From Martensiomyces pterosporus (lineage: Eukaryota; Kickxellomycota; Kickxellomycetes; Kickxellales; Kickxellaceae), in the NCBI GenBank assembly GCA_025201845.1, contig MU603934.1, positions 186,001 to 250,000 on the forward strand: a stretch of DNA of 64,000 bases. Direction: 5' to 3'. Of the stretch, positions 35,229 through 47,500 are shown one piece after another. Made by a program: the position numbers and the translations under genes. Numbering within the stretch: position 1 is the stretch's first letter; each line of letters opens with the position of its first letter. The notes beneath the pieces are model-generated. The model was given only the letters and a program-made list of their open reading frames with translations, was not told the origin of the DNA and did no database searches.

Positions 35229-36059
35229 ATGCCAAGTATGAATGCGGATGCGCGGTCGGCGGCATTTACGCCGCAAGTCGGGCTCTTTAGACGGCGGCCC
35301 GCAGACACGGAGAAATGGTGGACGCCAATAGTCTCGCTTGACAGGGACATTCACTCGGCACACAACATAGCCCTGACAGCATGCAGCTTGGGAATGGCCA
35401 TCGGCGGCGGAGCCTGCGTGACCTTCTTGTACGGCTGGACTAACGGCGGCGTTCTGGGGCTCTATGCTGCGCTAATACCCACCTACCACATGCTCGAGTA
35501 TCTCAGCGTGGCCATGTACAATCCTGGCCGGGTGACTATGGAGTCATTCATGTTCAATCCGGACGAGGGAAACAACTACTACAAGGCGATGTCGGTGTCG
35601 GTTGCCGAGTACGTCTTGGAGTGCTGGCTGTTTCCCAGCAGCAAGTCGCCGGGTGTCCTGACGTTTGCTGGCCTGGCGGTGGCGCTGGTGGGACAGGCTA
35701 CGCGCGCGCTGGCGATGGTCACGGCAAAGACTAGCTTTAACCACTATATTGCCAGCAGCCGTGCGGTGGACCACCAGCTTATCACGCACGGCGTCTACAG
35801 GTACGAGAGACACCCGTCGTATGTGGGCTTCTTTCTGTGGGCTGTGGGCTTGCAGCTGATGCTCAAGAACCCATTTTCGCTCCTGGCATTCGTCGCCGTG
35901 CTCGGGTACTTCTTCATCTGCCGCACGCGCTACGAGGAAAGGACGCTGCGCAGGATGTTCGGCGACCCGTATGTGCGGTACAGGGCAAGGACGCCCTCGC
36001 TAATTCCATTTATTGGAGACGTGCCTGAGGCAGACTCCTCCAGCTCAGACAGCGAGTAG
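35229..36059 (+). CDS. STE14: Protein-S-isoprenylcysteine O-methyltransferase (ICMT)
   Basis: Intronless frame of 276 residues with about six membrane segments. The C-terminal half holds the ICMT signature: HGVYRYERHPSYVGFFLWAVGLQ, then a hydrophobic segment, CRTRYEERTLRRMFGDPYVRYRARTPSLIPFIG. SRAVDHQLITHGVYRY marks the start of the SAM-binding fold. The middle has LEYLSVAMYNPGRVTMESFMFNPD, matching the ICMT loop 'E....A.....L...SFLLNHS'. Family knowledge: this ER membrane enzyme methyl-esterifies the farnesylated C-terminal Cys of CaaX proteins such as Ras and a-type pheromones. The acidic Ser-rich tail (EADSSSSDSE) is unremarkable. It converges on muskelin, with 110 bases between stops. Confidence 0.93.
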   Translation: MPSMNADARSAAFTPQVGLFRRRPADTEKWWTPIVSLDRDIHSAHNIALTACSLGMAIGGGACVTFLYGWTNGGVLGLYAALIPTYHMLEYLSVAMYNPGRVTMESFMFNPDEGNNYYKAMSVSVAEYVLECWLFPSSKSPGVLTFAGLAVALVGQATRALAMVTAKTSFNHYIASSRAVDHQLITHGVYRYERHPSYVGFFLWAVGLQLMLKNPFSLLAFVAVLGYFFICRTRYEERTLRRMFGDPYVRYRARTPSLIPFIGDVPEADSSSSDSE

Positions 36060-36169
36060 CAGCCCATAGCGCAGTGTTGGACACAAAGGAACCAGTCGTA
36101 TATATTAATAATGGCAGCTACTATCACCAGAGAGAGAAAAATAGAAACAAGCAAAGCAGGCTCCAGGGC

Positions 36170-39100
36170 CTAGCTCATCATCATTGGGACCAGGTCGTCT
36201 AGCTGCGACGGTGGCTGCTGCTGGCGCTCGGGGAAGTAGAACAGCAGCGCCTCGTACACATCCGCACGCGCCTTGCAAAGCGCCTCGGGTGTACAGTCGC
36301 CGCTGTCTGGTCTGAGTTTGCTGCGAGCGGATCCTGCACTAGTCCTCGATCCCGAAGATATTTGGAAAAGCGCTGTGCTGAGTGCATGGAACGACTGGCT
36401 TTCGCTCGGGTCGTCGTGGTTCACCAACGGCGCGACGTGCTGCTGGAGATACGCAAGAGACCGAGCGGTGCTGCCGTAAGGCGGGCACAGCGGCCCAGTG
36501 GTGTCCAGCCCAGGCGCGGTCGCCCGCTTCTGGCGCTGGTGTGGTGCATCTACATTGCTCGCCAGGGGCGACAGCCGCTTTGCGCTGAGCGCAGCTGGCT
36601 CGGCGCCATCGGCCAGCGCGCTGTTGGGGCTGGGAATGGCAGACGCTTTAAGCTCGTCATCACGGTAGCTGCCAGCGTCCTCTGCGACGCCATCGCCGTT
36701 GCCCGGCGGAATACCAGGTGTGCAGCCATTCGGCTGGCCACTCGCCGTCTCCACGCCCGCACACATGTCCAGGAACCGGCGCTGGCGGACGAGATACAGG
36801 GCTCTGCGCAGGATGTCCTGTGGTGTGGGACGGCTGAACTGCAGCTCCCAGGTGTCGTTGAAGCGCGCTGACTTGTCGTTGGGTCTGTTGGGGTTGCCGC
36901 CAAACATAAAGTGCCTGTGCGTTGACCGATCAAACACCCAGTCCTGCGCAAAGCGGGGCACCGGGAACGGCGGCATCGAGCCTGCGCCGTCATTGCATCC
37001 AAACGCCAAGCGGCTGCTAGGCTGCGTGCCGCAGCGCTTATTGCTGCATGCGGCGTCCTTCTCTGACATGCCCACGGCTGCTAGCGAGTCATCGCTGCTG
37101 GGAGCCATACTTGGAGCGAGCATCAGCGGCGTGCACTCCGAGTTGTACACCTCGGTCCATGTCTCTGTTGGGATGTGGTAGCACATTACGACCATCAGGA
37201 CGTGGTCGCTCTGCATCTGGTACCCGCGCTGGTCGCCTGGGCCACTTGCGCCTCTATCGGCAAACCGCTGGCCCGCCTTCACGCCATCCTGCGCAATGCT
37301 GCTACCCACGCCACTAGTGCCGGCGAATCTGCGAGACTCGTAGCGAACGCCCGAGTCCATGAGACTCGAGCATGGATGGAAACCAGCGCCAGTTGAATAT
37401 GCATACGATGCTGGCGAAGAGTGCGCATCCCCCTGTCCATAGAACCCCGTTGCGAGGTCGCGGCCACCACGCATCGACATGAGCGCCTGCAGCGACGGGC
37501 CCGCAACCAGGTTGCTCTCGTTCTGCACCGATGCCAGCACATACAGCTCCTGCCTCTCCGTATCCAGCGTGGCTCTGATTGTGCGCCCGTCCTGCACGAG
37601 ATGCACGTGGTGCGGGTGGTGGTCGCTTGTGTCCGGCGGCGGCAGGGGCCTTGCGTGCACGGCAGAGTACGCTGGATTGAGCCGCTGCTGCTCAGCCAAG
37701 TACCTCTGCTGGGTCATCGGCTGCCTGGTCGACGACGTGACAGCCAGGTCCTGCATGCGCTCAAAGAACGTGTTCGAGGCAATGTCGTAGATGAACAGGT
37801 CACCCGGCGACGACACGTCGCGCTTACTCGACAGAACGTAGAGGCGCTGCAGCTCAGCGTCAATTTGCATCGTGTGGAAGTAGCGGCCGCGGACATGCTG
37901 CTCTTGGTCGAGCATGTGGAAGTCCGGCTTGAGCTTGGTCCACTTGTGTCTGCGCAAGTCGTAGCGGTACATGCCGCTGTAGACGATTGTGGAGTCGCTG
38001 GCGTCGGGCAAAACAACCTTGCCGCCGTACACGTAGATGCAGCAGTAGCGCGGGTCGAACACCATCTGCGCGTTGAACACGAGCTTGGGGCCCTCCATGA
38101 CCTCGGTGTTTTCCGATAGAACGATCCACTCGTTGTGCAGCGTGTCGTAGCAGAACAGATCGTTTTCCAGGCCAGTGTTCCCGCGGTACTCGTGGTCGAT
38201 GTACCTGCCCATTATGTACAGGCACTTGTGCACGCTGTCAAAGCACATGGCATGGCACGAGCGCGGGCCTGGACCGCCCTGATCCCTGGTATTGGTGCTG
38301 ATGCACGTCCATTTGCCCGTGTCCATCTTGAGCACCCACAGATCGCCCAGGTTGTTTGCGCCGTCCCAGCCGCCATACAGATATGCCTCCCGGCTCTCCT
38401 CGTCGACGCACATCTGGTGGCCGCCGCGTGCCGGGGGCACAGGGAACATGTTGGGGTCCACCTGTCTCCACGCCGGGCCGTAGGGGATCCTCGATATGCA
38501 GCTGGCAAACATGCCCTCGCGCTCAGCCTGGCACAGGAGCTGCTCTACTCGATCGTAGTCGCCTTTTTCGACGAGTGCCTCGTGGAGACTGGTCAGTAGG
38601 GGCGCCTCCAGGCATATCTGGGTTTGCTGCTGCAGGGCGTTGAATGCCGTGCTGTAGTTTCTGTCCCTGAAGAACTTTAGGCATGAGCGGACTACCTCCT
38701 GCTCCTTGAGCTTGTCGAACCGGTGGATGATCCGCTGCATGATCTGGGGATCCATCGTTCCGCGCAGCTCAACAAACCATACACTGAAGTTGAACTTTTG
38801 GTCGTGTGCCAGCAGCGGCTGGATCTTGATGTACTGGCATGGAATGTACTACATGGGAGAAAAAAAACTGCCTGGGTGGTGGGAAGCATTCGCAGTTAGC
38901 AAGATTCTCACGCACACATTTCCTTCATGAGCAAATAGCCACTAGTGCAGTAAACGCATAAAACACAAAGGGCCCCGGGCACAGTAGAGACAGCTCTCAC
39001 CCTTGGCGAAAAGGGGAGGATATCCTGAGAGCCAAAGGGAGAGAAAAAAAACAAGAGCCTCAGGCACCTTGCAGAAAAGGAGGGGTGGTCACATGCGTAG

Positions 39101-40575
39101 ACGGCGTTGTTTCCATTTGAATAAACAAGCAATACAAGGGCGCTGCATGTGTCTGCACAATGGCAGTGAGGGCGAGTGGCTAGATGCAATGCGGCAGGCG
39201 ATACATACACATCCGTTGAACTTTTGTTTGAGCGATATTGTCTCTGCCTCGCTGTCGTTCCGCAACCCTAGAAATCGCGCCCCCCTTGTAGCAGTATAAG
39301 TAGTACGCAAAAGACGTATGTTAGCTGGGCGGGGGATGCCTGAGAAGACAATGCAGCGGGTGTGGGTTACATGCAAAACACTGGAGTGGATCACTTACCG
39401 CTGTAGAGCAGCTCGATCATATTGTCCTGAGACATCCCACCGAACACCTTGAACTCCCTGAGGTTGCATACGTGCGCTACAGCATATGTCGCGAGAGAAG
39501 TATACAGTTCGCCGACGAAACATGGACTCGGCAATGGCGTCGCGATTAGCATTGCTGGGTGCTGGGGTGGAGTAGCAGGTGCGTGCTTGCGCGCAATGGC
39601 ACAGGAATACCACTTACTCTTGTAAAACTTGCCAAACTTGATCGACCCTAAAGCAAGGTGAGCATGGGAGACGTGGCAATGAGCAATTAGTGTGAGGGTG
39701 TGGGTGAGCGAGAGGCGGTCAGTCACGTAAACGCAGTCCTGCTCTCAGAAAGAGAGGCGACGCATGCGCAGTGAATCCCCCTGCTGGCTGCTCATGTGCC
39801 CTTCATCTAATCTCGGATTGCAGCCAGACAGCATAGCATGGGGAACTGAAGATCCCCCGGGTCACGTCTGCGGGAAGAAGAAAGAAAAGAAAAGGATTAG
39901 AGGAAGCAGCATGCATATCCGCTTGACAAACAAGAGTGCTGACGTGTGCTTACTAACTAGTGCAGGATGCTCCAAGCGCAGCGTGATGAACTGGCGGTGG
40001 TTGTTGGCATTTGTCGACCAGCGCGACGCCTGGTCGTGCGGCCTATCGGTGAGAATGTTGTGCGGCAAAAAGTTTGCCGAATGGCTCGACCACGCATGGA
40101 TCTCGTAGGGCAGCACGTCATACTCGGTCCTGAGCTCCTGGACATCGCCGGCGCTCATATGGTGGCCGGTGTCGCCATTAGGACTGCATCCAGAGCCGTA
40201 CGTTGTTTCGCTGTCTGCAAATGCCCCCATGCCTCTGCCACCACTCGCAGACTCGCCATCGCTGGATATAACTGGCGAGCTGGCGGGGAAGTACGTCTTT
40301 GAACCAGATGCAGGCGATATCCACGACGGCAGCCCAGAGACTGTGGCTCGTGCACCACCGCCGCTGCTCTGTACTTCGGGCATTCCTTTGGCTCCCGGAG
40401 ACGGCGGCATAATCCGGTAGTTGGCGTTGGTCATATAGGGCGCAGCACTGCTGTGCTTGCAGCCCTGGGTGCCTGCAGTCGATAGCACAGGCGCATGCTC
40501 AGCGTATTCGTCGGTGCGTTCAGCACTGCTCATTCCAGCTAATGGAATGCTGCCAGACGTGCCCTTTGTCGACAT
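36170..40575 (-). CDS. Muskelin (discoidin-like domain, LisH/CTLH, kelch repeats)
   Basis: Five minus-strand exons: 40575-39954, 39647-39618, 39476-39399, 39267-39209 and 38848-36170. All junctions keep frame and have GT-AG ends (donors GTAAGC, GTAAGT, GTAAGT, GTATGT). The product is 1155 residues; human muskelin has 735. Residues ~150-290 form the muskelin N-terminal domain: LPYEIHAWSSHSANFLPHNIL, RLEHPALVRSIKFGKFYK, THVCNLREFKVFGGMSQDNM, then FNFSVWFVELRGT. LisH/CTLH-like helices follow (VRSCLKFFRDRNYSTAFNAL), then kelch repeats from ~400 (YLYGGWDGANNLGDLWVLKMDTGKW and others), interrupted by long Ser/Gly-rich inserts. Exon 2 is only 30 bases. Family knowledge: muskelin is a substrate-recruiting part of the CTLH/GID ubiquitin ligase. 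Confidence 0.92.
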
Positions 40576-41427
40576 TTAGAATAGAAAAGGGAGCGAGGTG
40601 CTGGCTTGTGCGCTTTTTGAAAAAAATAATGGCTGTATGCGACAATCAAGCAAGAAAGAGGCGGCTAGAGCCAGAGGCGAACAAGAAGGAGGAAAAGATG
40701 CAGGCCTTGTCCCGGCTTGTTAGTAGCAGAAGCAGAAACAGGCGGAGGCAGAAGCAGAAGCAGCAGCGGCTGTGCGGGTAATACAAGGCAAAGCGGGATC
40801 GCAATATTGCGGCTTTAAGCGACTGAGAGGCTGCTAGCTACAAGCAAGTCAAATAAGCAAGTCAATAGAAAGCGAGAGGGGTCTGGCTGAAGGCGTGAGC
40901 AAGCACAAGAAAAGAGAGAGGAGAGGAGAAAGGAAGGAGTTGTGCGGTGGACTAAGCCTTGCTTGAGGCGTTTTAGAAGGCATGGCATTAGCGGTCGCAA
41001 GGCAGAGAAGCCAGGGCTGCAGAGAAGGCGGGGGTGGGTCATCACACCCGAGTGACCACCCCACCCCTCATTTTCCATAACGCCAGTGCACAGACACCGT
41101 TTTTTAATAGCCCACATTTATACATGCTACCCGGGCGCGCAAAGCAGCCTGCCTTTTTTCGTTTTACATTCTTTGCCTTCCCAGGGGATGAGAATTGCGT
41201 TCTTCAGACACTAGATCATACACACACGCCCCGCACGCCCGCCCACACAAACATACATTTCCGGCACCCGGCACCGCTGCCTCCGACTCCACACCAGCGC
41301 AAACACAGCCCCTGCGAGCATTCTAGGGGTCTTTTATTTATACACACGCCCCACACTTACCCGTCCGTAGTAGGCGCTAGGCAAGCAGCATACAGACTTG
41401 ATTCACGCCCAATACGCATCAGCTACC
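40576..41427. other. Divergent promoter region between muskelin and SmE
   Basis: 852 bases without a supportable gene. The central part is purine-rich on the plus strand and the last 300 bases are C/A-rich with CACACGCCC repeats. A TATTTATA element at about 41335 precedes the SmE start by ~90 bases and may be its TATA box. Confidence 0.45.
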
Positions 41428-41799
41428 ATGTCGACCCGAGTCCAGAAGGTGATGGTCAAGCCCATCAACGTCATTTTCAAGTTCCTTCAGAGCAAGGAGC
41501 GCGTGCAGATCTGGCTCTTTGACCAGAAGAGCATGCGTCTTGAAGGCCGCATTCTGGTATGTACCCCCCTGAGAACCGTTTGTTTACTTGCGCCATTGCC
41601 TTTTTGTTTTGACATACATCAGCTAACTGGGGCCCAGGTGCGCTGTACATCGTGTTGAGCCCATTTGTAGGGATTTGACGAGTTCATGAACGTTGTTTTG
41701 GACGACGCTGAGGAAGTCCACATCAAGAAGGAAACGCGGAAACCGCTTGGCCGGATAATGCTCAAGGGCGACAACATCACTCTAATTCGCCAGGCATAG
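41428..41799 (+). CDS. SME1: Small nuclear ribonucleoprotein SmE
   Basis: Two exons, 41428-41556 and 41671-41799, of 43 codons each (the second including the stop), with a GTATGT...TTGTAG intron in phase 0. The product is 85 residues; human SmE has 92. Sm1 motif: [37 protein letters not shown]. Sm2 motif: [17 protein letters not shown]. The intron falls exactly before the conserved GFDEFMN. The first ATG in good context (ACCATGTCG) was chosen; the open frame upstream has no ATG. Family knowledge: SmE is part of the seven-membered Sm ring on U1, U2, U4 and U5 snRNAs, so it works in the same machine as PRP8, 2.7 kb away. It converges on serC. Confidence 0.96.
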
Positions 41800-41948
41800 G
41801 CGTGGCGAAAGCAAAGCTTGGACCATCCACAGAATCAGATGTCCAAAGTCCAAAGTCCAAGGCCCAAGATCTGGCGCACTGCAGCGCATGCTTACAAGTC
41901 ACCCACACAAAAAAAAAAAAACGAAAATGGCAGTATCTGAGGTCACTC

Positions 41949-41954
41949 AATAAA
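41949..41954 (+). terminator. Polyadenylation signal AATAAA of SmE
   Basis: Canonical AATAAA 150 bases after the SmE stop codon, just before the convergent serC stop. Confidence 0.5.
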
Positions 41955-42003
41955 CACCGTGTTATATACGCTATATCTGTGTTGCATGCCAGACCCAGCA
42001 TGC

Positions 42004-43218
42004 TTACTGGTGGTTCTCGTCGTAGAATGCCTTCATGAAATCGACAATGGCGCGCGCGCCCTCAATAGGCATGGCGTTGTAGAGAGAGACGCGAATGCCA
42101 CCCAAGCTGCGGTGTCCCTTGAGCTGAATCAGGTTGTGGCTGGCAGCCTCAGCGAGGAACCGGGCCTCCAACTCCTTGGTCGGCAGGTTGAACACAAGGT
42201 TCATGGCGCTACGGAACCTCTTATCGACAGGGCCGCGGAAGAAGTCTGGGTGCGCGTCAACGAGGCTGTACACGGCCTTGGCACGCTCTTCGCGCAGCTC
42301 CTCAACCTTTTTAAGCCCCTGCGCCTCGACCCACTTGAACACAAGCCCGCAGACGTAGATCGCAAAGCTAGGCGGCGTGTGTGGCATGGACCCTGCCTTG
42401 TCGTAGTAGCACCAGTCAAGGACCGACGGCAGAGTGTGGAGAACCTCCGTGTCGTCCTCATCCCGCTCCAGCAGGTCCTTGCGAACAATGGCAACTGTCA
42501 CGCCGGCCGGGCCCATGTTCTTTTGGGCTCCGGCAACGATTGCTCCAAAGCGCTTGATGTCGACGGGTCTTGAGAGCATGTTCGACGACATGTCGCAGAT
42601 GACAGGGACAGAGGGGTCGACAGCATCCACAACGATCTCGGGCGTCATCTCGATTCCGTGGATCGTCTCGTTGTCGCAGTAATAAACAAACGCAGTCTCC
42701 TCTGGCCTGCCAAGGTTCCACTCCGAGACCGGAGGCACGCTAGTATAAGAGGTCTCGCCGGTGTCTGCAGACTTTACTCCATCGATCACGACATTGGGCC
42801 TGCCGCCCAGCCGCTTGACCTCCTTCAGGCCCCCCTTTGACCAGCTGCCGGTGACGACGTAGTCACAGCCGAGCGGGCGGCCGAGCTTGCGCTGCTTGTC
42901 GCGCACAGCTTTGCTGGCAAACAGGTTCAGGTACGAGGCGGCAAACTCGCCAGTTCCCCCGCCTTGCATAAAGAGGACAGAGTAGTTGTCGGGGATGTCC
43001 AGGATGCGGCGGAGCGTTGCTTCGGCGCCGCGGATGATGCTGTCGTAGGCCTTGGAGCGATGGGACATCTCAAGGACAGACATGCCAGTTCCCTGGTAGT
43101 TCAGGAGGTCCCGCTGGACTTCCTCAAGAACGGAGAGCGGCAGCGTCGATGGGCCAGCAGAGTAGTTCCAGACGCGGTTGTATGGAAGACCGGTAGTGGT
43201 AGCAGGGTTTTGAGCCAT
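42004..43218 (-). CDS. SER1: Phosphoserine aminotransferase
   Basis: Intronless frame of 404 residues, the usual length for the SerC family. The N-terminus has VWNYSAGPSTLPLSVLEEVQ. FMQGGGTGEFAA binds the cofactor phosphate, CDMSSNMLSRPVD precedes the PLP-binding lysine Lys233 in VAGAQKNMGPAGVTVAIVRKDLL, and the C-terminus has HRSLGGIRVSLYNAMP. This cytosolic enzyme converts 3-phosphohydroxypyruvate and glutamate to phosphoserine and 2-oxoglutarate, the second step of serine synthesis from glycolysis. A CCAAT plus TATAAAA arrangement lies about 145 bases upstream. It diverges from PRP8. Confidence 0.97.
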   Translation of the reverse strand: MAQNPATTTGLPYNRVWNYSAGPSTLPLSVLEEVQRDLLNYQGTGMSVLEMSHRSKAYDSIIRGAEATLRRILDIPDNYSVLFMQGGGTGEFAASYLNLFASKAVRDKQRKLGRPLGCDYVVTGSWSKGGLKEVKRLGGRPNVVIDGVKSADTGETSYTSVPPVSEWNLGRPEETAFVYYCDNETIHGIEMTPEIVVDAVDPSVPVICDMSSNMLSRPVDIKRFGAIVAGAQKNMGPAGVTVAIVRKDLLERDEDDTEVLHTLPSVLDWCYYDKAGSMPHTPPSFAIYVCGLVFKWVEAQGLKKVEELREERAKAVYSLVDAHPDFFRGPVDKRFRSAMNLVFNLPTKELEARFLAEAASHNLIQLKGHRSLGGIRVSLYNAMPIEGARAIVDFMKAFYDENHQ

Positions 43219-44537
43219 GGCTGTTAGCTTGGACGGTAGCAGTGCGCAGAATGCGAGCAGGGTATATATCAGCGATAGCAGGCAAAGGAGAAAAGGAGGA
43301 TTCAGGAAGCCTGTCGGGTTGCTGGTATCTCCCAGCTTGCCTGGCCCTTATCCACCGGCTTTTATACCATTGGGAATGCACAGCAAAGTGATTCACTACG
43401 CCCTCCTACTGGCTGGACCAGCCATCCAATCAGAGGTATCTTACCGGAGACATTCTCACCAAATTGGTAACAACGCCGAGATCTCTGTTATTCCTGTTTT
43501 TGGTGACGCAGCGAAAGAAGGTATGCACAGCCAAGGCCTCGCTCTTGTGTCAGAAGCTTACCACATACTGCTGGCAAATGTGCCGTGGCACCTGGCCCAA
43601 GACTTGGCCGAAGCCCAGAATACGAGCGAAGGCTGCACATCCGCCAAAGTCAGCCAGGATGCCACCGGCAACACATTTGCCTTCCGTGGGTAGGTGGATG
43701 TCATAGCGGGTGTCATCTGACTGCAGCCTGCTGCTGTAAAATGCACAGATCCGCTCAAAGTGCATGTAGTGATGCAGCTGCGAAAGTTGCTACCGCTGAT
43801 GACTCCCACTTTTCTCAAAATCACAGTAAATCACACTGCACATGCACACTTGTGAACATATTACTCACTACTTCGCTACCTGCATGCTTGCGGGGAGCGG
43901 CCTTTGATGCAGAGCTAAGTTGCCGTAGCGGGCTTGGTGGGTTGAGCGACGTCGTTGCAGGTTCGCTCGTGGGATGGCTGAGTACCAGCTGTGATTCACA
44001 TTGGCAAAGTGAGCAGCGTAGCATTCGCCATTGTCTGCCAGCCGCAGCAGGCACAAAACAAGCGCGGGGCCTTTTGTTATGTTCGCCCCAGACAACAGGG
44101 GTGATTACAGGGGCGTTGCGTACGGGTACAGATGCCATGCACACACCGGCAACCAGCTGCGGCTGCGGGTGTGCTGCTGTCCCGCCCAGAGCAATGTGGC
44201 AGCAGCAACTGAGTCCACTACTGCACAAATGGCACGTGATTTGATTCCATAACACGCGCATCTTCGCCTCGCCAGGAACACGTCAGGGTTAGGAGCTGAG
44301 ATGGGGTTTTTTCAGCCAAAAAATTTTCTGCTCGTCACAATTGCAGCTTACTCGCAGTATTTGTAATTTGGCGTCAATTAGGACTACGCTCGAGGCGTTT
44401 GTGGTTTTTTATTTTATTTTAGCTCGCCTCCCTTCAGACTCTTGGGCGCACCCCTACTTATATCTTATTCTTTTCTTGCTTTGCATCGAAAAACACCGCT
44501 TCATTCGCTGCTTGATTTCGCTTCCTCCTAACAGAGT
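43219..44537. other. 1.3 kb divergent spacer between SER1 and PRP8
   Basis: No supportable gene; a 219-codon plus frame at 43585-44244 has no domain and is Cys/Arg/His-rich. The first 150 bases hold the SER1 promoter. A TGACTC (Gcn4-like half-consensus) at 43800-43805 is far from either start, so its relevance is unclear. The final ~150 bases before PRP8 are CT/T-rich with a short AT-rich patch (TTTTTATTTTATTTTAG near 44405). Confidence 0.45.
43360..43373 (-). promoter_or_regulatory. CCAAT box next to TATAAAA, SER1 promoter
   Basis: The minus strand reads CCAATGGTATAAAAG, giving a CCAAT element directly before a TATA box about 145 bases upstream of the SER1 start codon. Confidence 0.6.
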
Positions 44538-47500
44538 ATGGACGCGTCTTCCAGGCAGCCAGGTCGAGGCCCACGTGCGCCGGGGGGTCCGCCGCAGCAG
44601 ACTTTGCAGCTTGACCCTCGGTATGTCCCAGCCGAGCCCTCCGAAGCCGAAATCGACAAAAAAGCGCAAGAGTGGAGGGCACTCAATTCGAAGCGCTATG
44701 ACACCAAAAGGCGCATGGGCTTTGCCGAGCAGCAAAAGTCCGACATGCCCCCAGAGCATCTGCGTAAAATTATCAAGGACCACGGCGACATGAGCGCACG
44801 CAAATACCGCCACGACAAGCGCGTTTACTTGGGTGCACTCAAGTATGTGCCCCATGCAGTGCTGAAGCTCCTCGAGAACATGCCTATGCCCTGGGAGCAA
44901 GTGCGCGAGGTGCCTGTTCTATACCACGTCACCGGCGCGATCACCTTTGTCAACGAGATCCCTTGGGTCATTGAGCCCGTTTACATGGCGCAGTGGGGAA
45001 CGATGTGGATCATGATGCGCCGCGAAAAGCGCGACCGCAAGCACTTCAAGCGCATGCGCTTCCCGCCGTTCGACGACGAAGAGCCGCCGCTGGATTATGG
45101 CGACAACCTGCTCGATATCGAGCCGCTTGAGGCCATTCAGATGGAGCTCGACGAAGACGACGACGCGCCCGTCTTCGACTGGCTCTACGACAGCAGGCCC
45201 CTTGCCGACGAGGACGAGGAGGACACCGAGGGCAGCGCCGTGGGCCGCCGTGTTAATGGGAGCACGTACCGCAAGTGGAGGCTCGACCTTCCGGTGATGG
45301 CCAACTTGCACCGTCTGGCGGGGCAGCTCCTCTCGGACCTGATCGACCCAAACTACTTCTACTTGTTCGACCTGAACTCGTTTATCACGGCCAAGTGTCT
45401 GAACATGGCCATCCCAGGCGGCCCAAAGTTCGAGCCCATGTACAAGGACATCAACCCTGCGGACGAGGACTGGAACGAGTTCAACGACATCAACAAGATC
45501 ATCATCCGCCAGCCCATTCGAACCGAGTACAAGGTTGCATTCCCGCACCTCTACAACTCGCTGCCACGCAACGTGCGTCTGTCGGCCTACCACACGCCTG
45601 CAGTGCAGTATGTGCGTCCCGATGACCCCGATCTCCCGGCGTTCTACTTTGACCCGGTGATCAATCCAATTTCGTCGCGCAGCCTGGTATCCCAGTTCAA
45701 GGACGACGCGCGCTCGGTCGAGGACGAGATATTTGGCGATGCAGACGAAGACGACGAGTTTGTGCTGCCCGACAACGCAAGGGCGTTCCTTGAGGACACG
45801 CCTCTCGAGACGGACAACACGGCCAATGGAATCGCGCTCTACTGGGCACCGCATCCATTCAACACGCGGTCGGGCCGCACTCGCCGTGCAGAGGATGTCC
45901 CGCTTGTCAGGGACTGGTACGTGGAGCACTGCCCACCGGGCATGCCAGTCAAGGTGCGTGTCTCGTACCAGAAGCTCTTGAAGAACTACGTTCTCAATGC
46001 CATCCACACAAGCCCGCCGCGCGCACAGCGCAAAAAGTACTTGTTCAGGCAGTTCAAGGCAACAAAGTTTTTCCAGACGACTGAGATCGACTGGGTCGAG
46101 GCTGGTTTGCAGGTTTGCCGCCAGGGCCACAACATGCTCAACCTGCTGATCCACCGCAAGAGCCTCAACTACCTGCACCTTGACTACAACTTCAACCTGA
46201 AGCCGGTTAAGACCCTGACGACCAAGGAGCGCAAGAAGAGCCGCTTTGGCAACGCGTTCCATCTATGCGTTGCTGCTGGCACACCAGTCAACCTCGGAAC
46301 CGGCCTTGCACTGCCAATCGAGCTTGTGCGCGGCGGCACTTCTTTACAGTGCGTTGCTTACTCGGAGGGCTCGCTCACTAAGAGCATCGGCCACGAGGGA
46401 CGTGCTGGTGGCGACGCCTTCCAGGTACACGCGGCGCCCCAGTCGTGTCTGCGCATCCGCTGCATTGACGGAACGGTTATTGCTGTCACGCCTACTCACC
46501 CCGTGCTTGCAGTGCTTGGCCATGCCGGAGCCACACTTGAGGATGCGTCGTACATTCCTGCTGGCGACCTGACCTCCGACCACTCTGTGGTGTGCTCGGC
46601 TCTGTACAGCGTGGTGGACTCCCCCGCCAGCGACTCTGCCTCCGCTTACCAGCTTCTGGACTGGAGCATGCCACGCGACCGCGACAAGATCCTTGCGTTT
46701 GCGCGCCTGCTTGGTGCAGTGCTGGCTAATGGCGCAGTCAGCGACACATCCAGCGAGCTGCTTATGCAGAGCGAGCTAGACATTCAGCAAGCACAGGCAG
46801 ATATCTCGGTGCTTGTCGAAACCGCTGGCCAAGTGCGCCGTGCGGCTGGTCTGCCAAACACCTCCTCACCAGGATCACGCTCTGTGCTCTCTTTGCCCAG
46901 CGAAGTGCACCAGATGTTTATCCGCGCTGGCTGTGCCCCAGATGCTGACTCGTCCCGTGCCCAGATCGCCCCCGCTGTCATTCGCACTGCCCCGATTTCC
47001 GTTCAGCGCGAGTTTTTGGCTGCATGGTGGGGCGGTAACGGCGGATCATGCAGGGTGGACAAGGATCTTTCTGCTCCGCTTGGCGACAATCCGATGGCGT
47101 ACCTCAAGGTCAGCGCCGGCAAGGCCGATGTGGCTGTGCTCAAGGCATCCATCGAGTGGATGCAGACTGCGCTGCTCAGGCACTTTGGAGTTGATGCTGC
47201 GGTCGTGGAGTCTTTTGTAGCTACCTCGACGGGACACGCCGGCTTGGTCCCCTTTGACCCGGCCAAGCAGCAGGACGCTGCCCCACCGACGCAGGTCTAC
47301 TATCGCGCTGGTCTGCGCCTGGACGCCAAGTCGCTCGTGCCGTTTGCCGAGAAGGTCGGGGTTCGCTACAGCAGCCAGACCCAGGCCCGGCTCGACCTCA
47401 TGCGCCGTTGGAGCAACTATGTCAGGCTGGCCAAGAGCGAGTCAGCCCAGCGTGTGCACAGCTTTGCGGAGTTTGCCGAGCTGATCTGCTTGCGGCCCAC

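Noticed and set aside
34628..35350. 240-codon minus-strand frame overlapping the STE14 start.
   Set aside because: It overlaps the conserved methyltransferase N-terminus and has no domain of its own.
44919..46262. 447-codon minus-strand frame at the PRP8 5' end.
   Set aside because: Antisense shadow caused by strong codon bias of the host gene; no domain.
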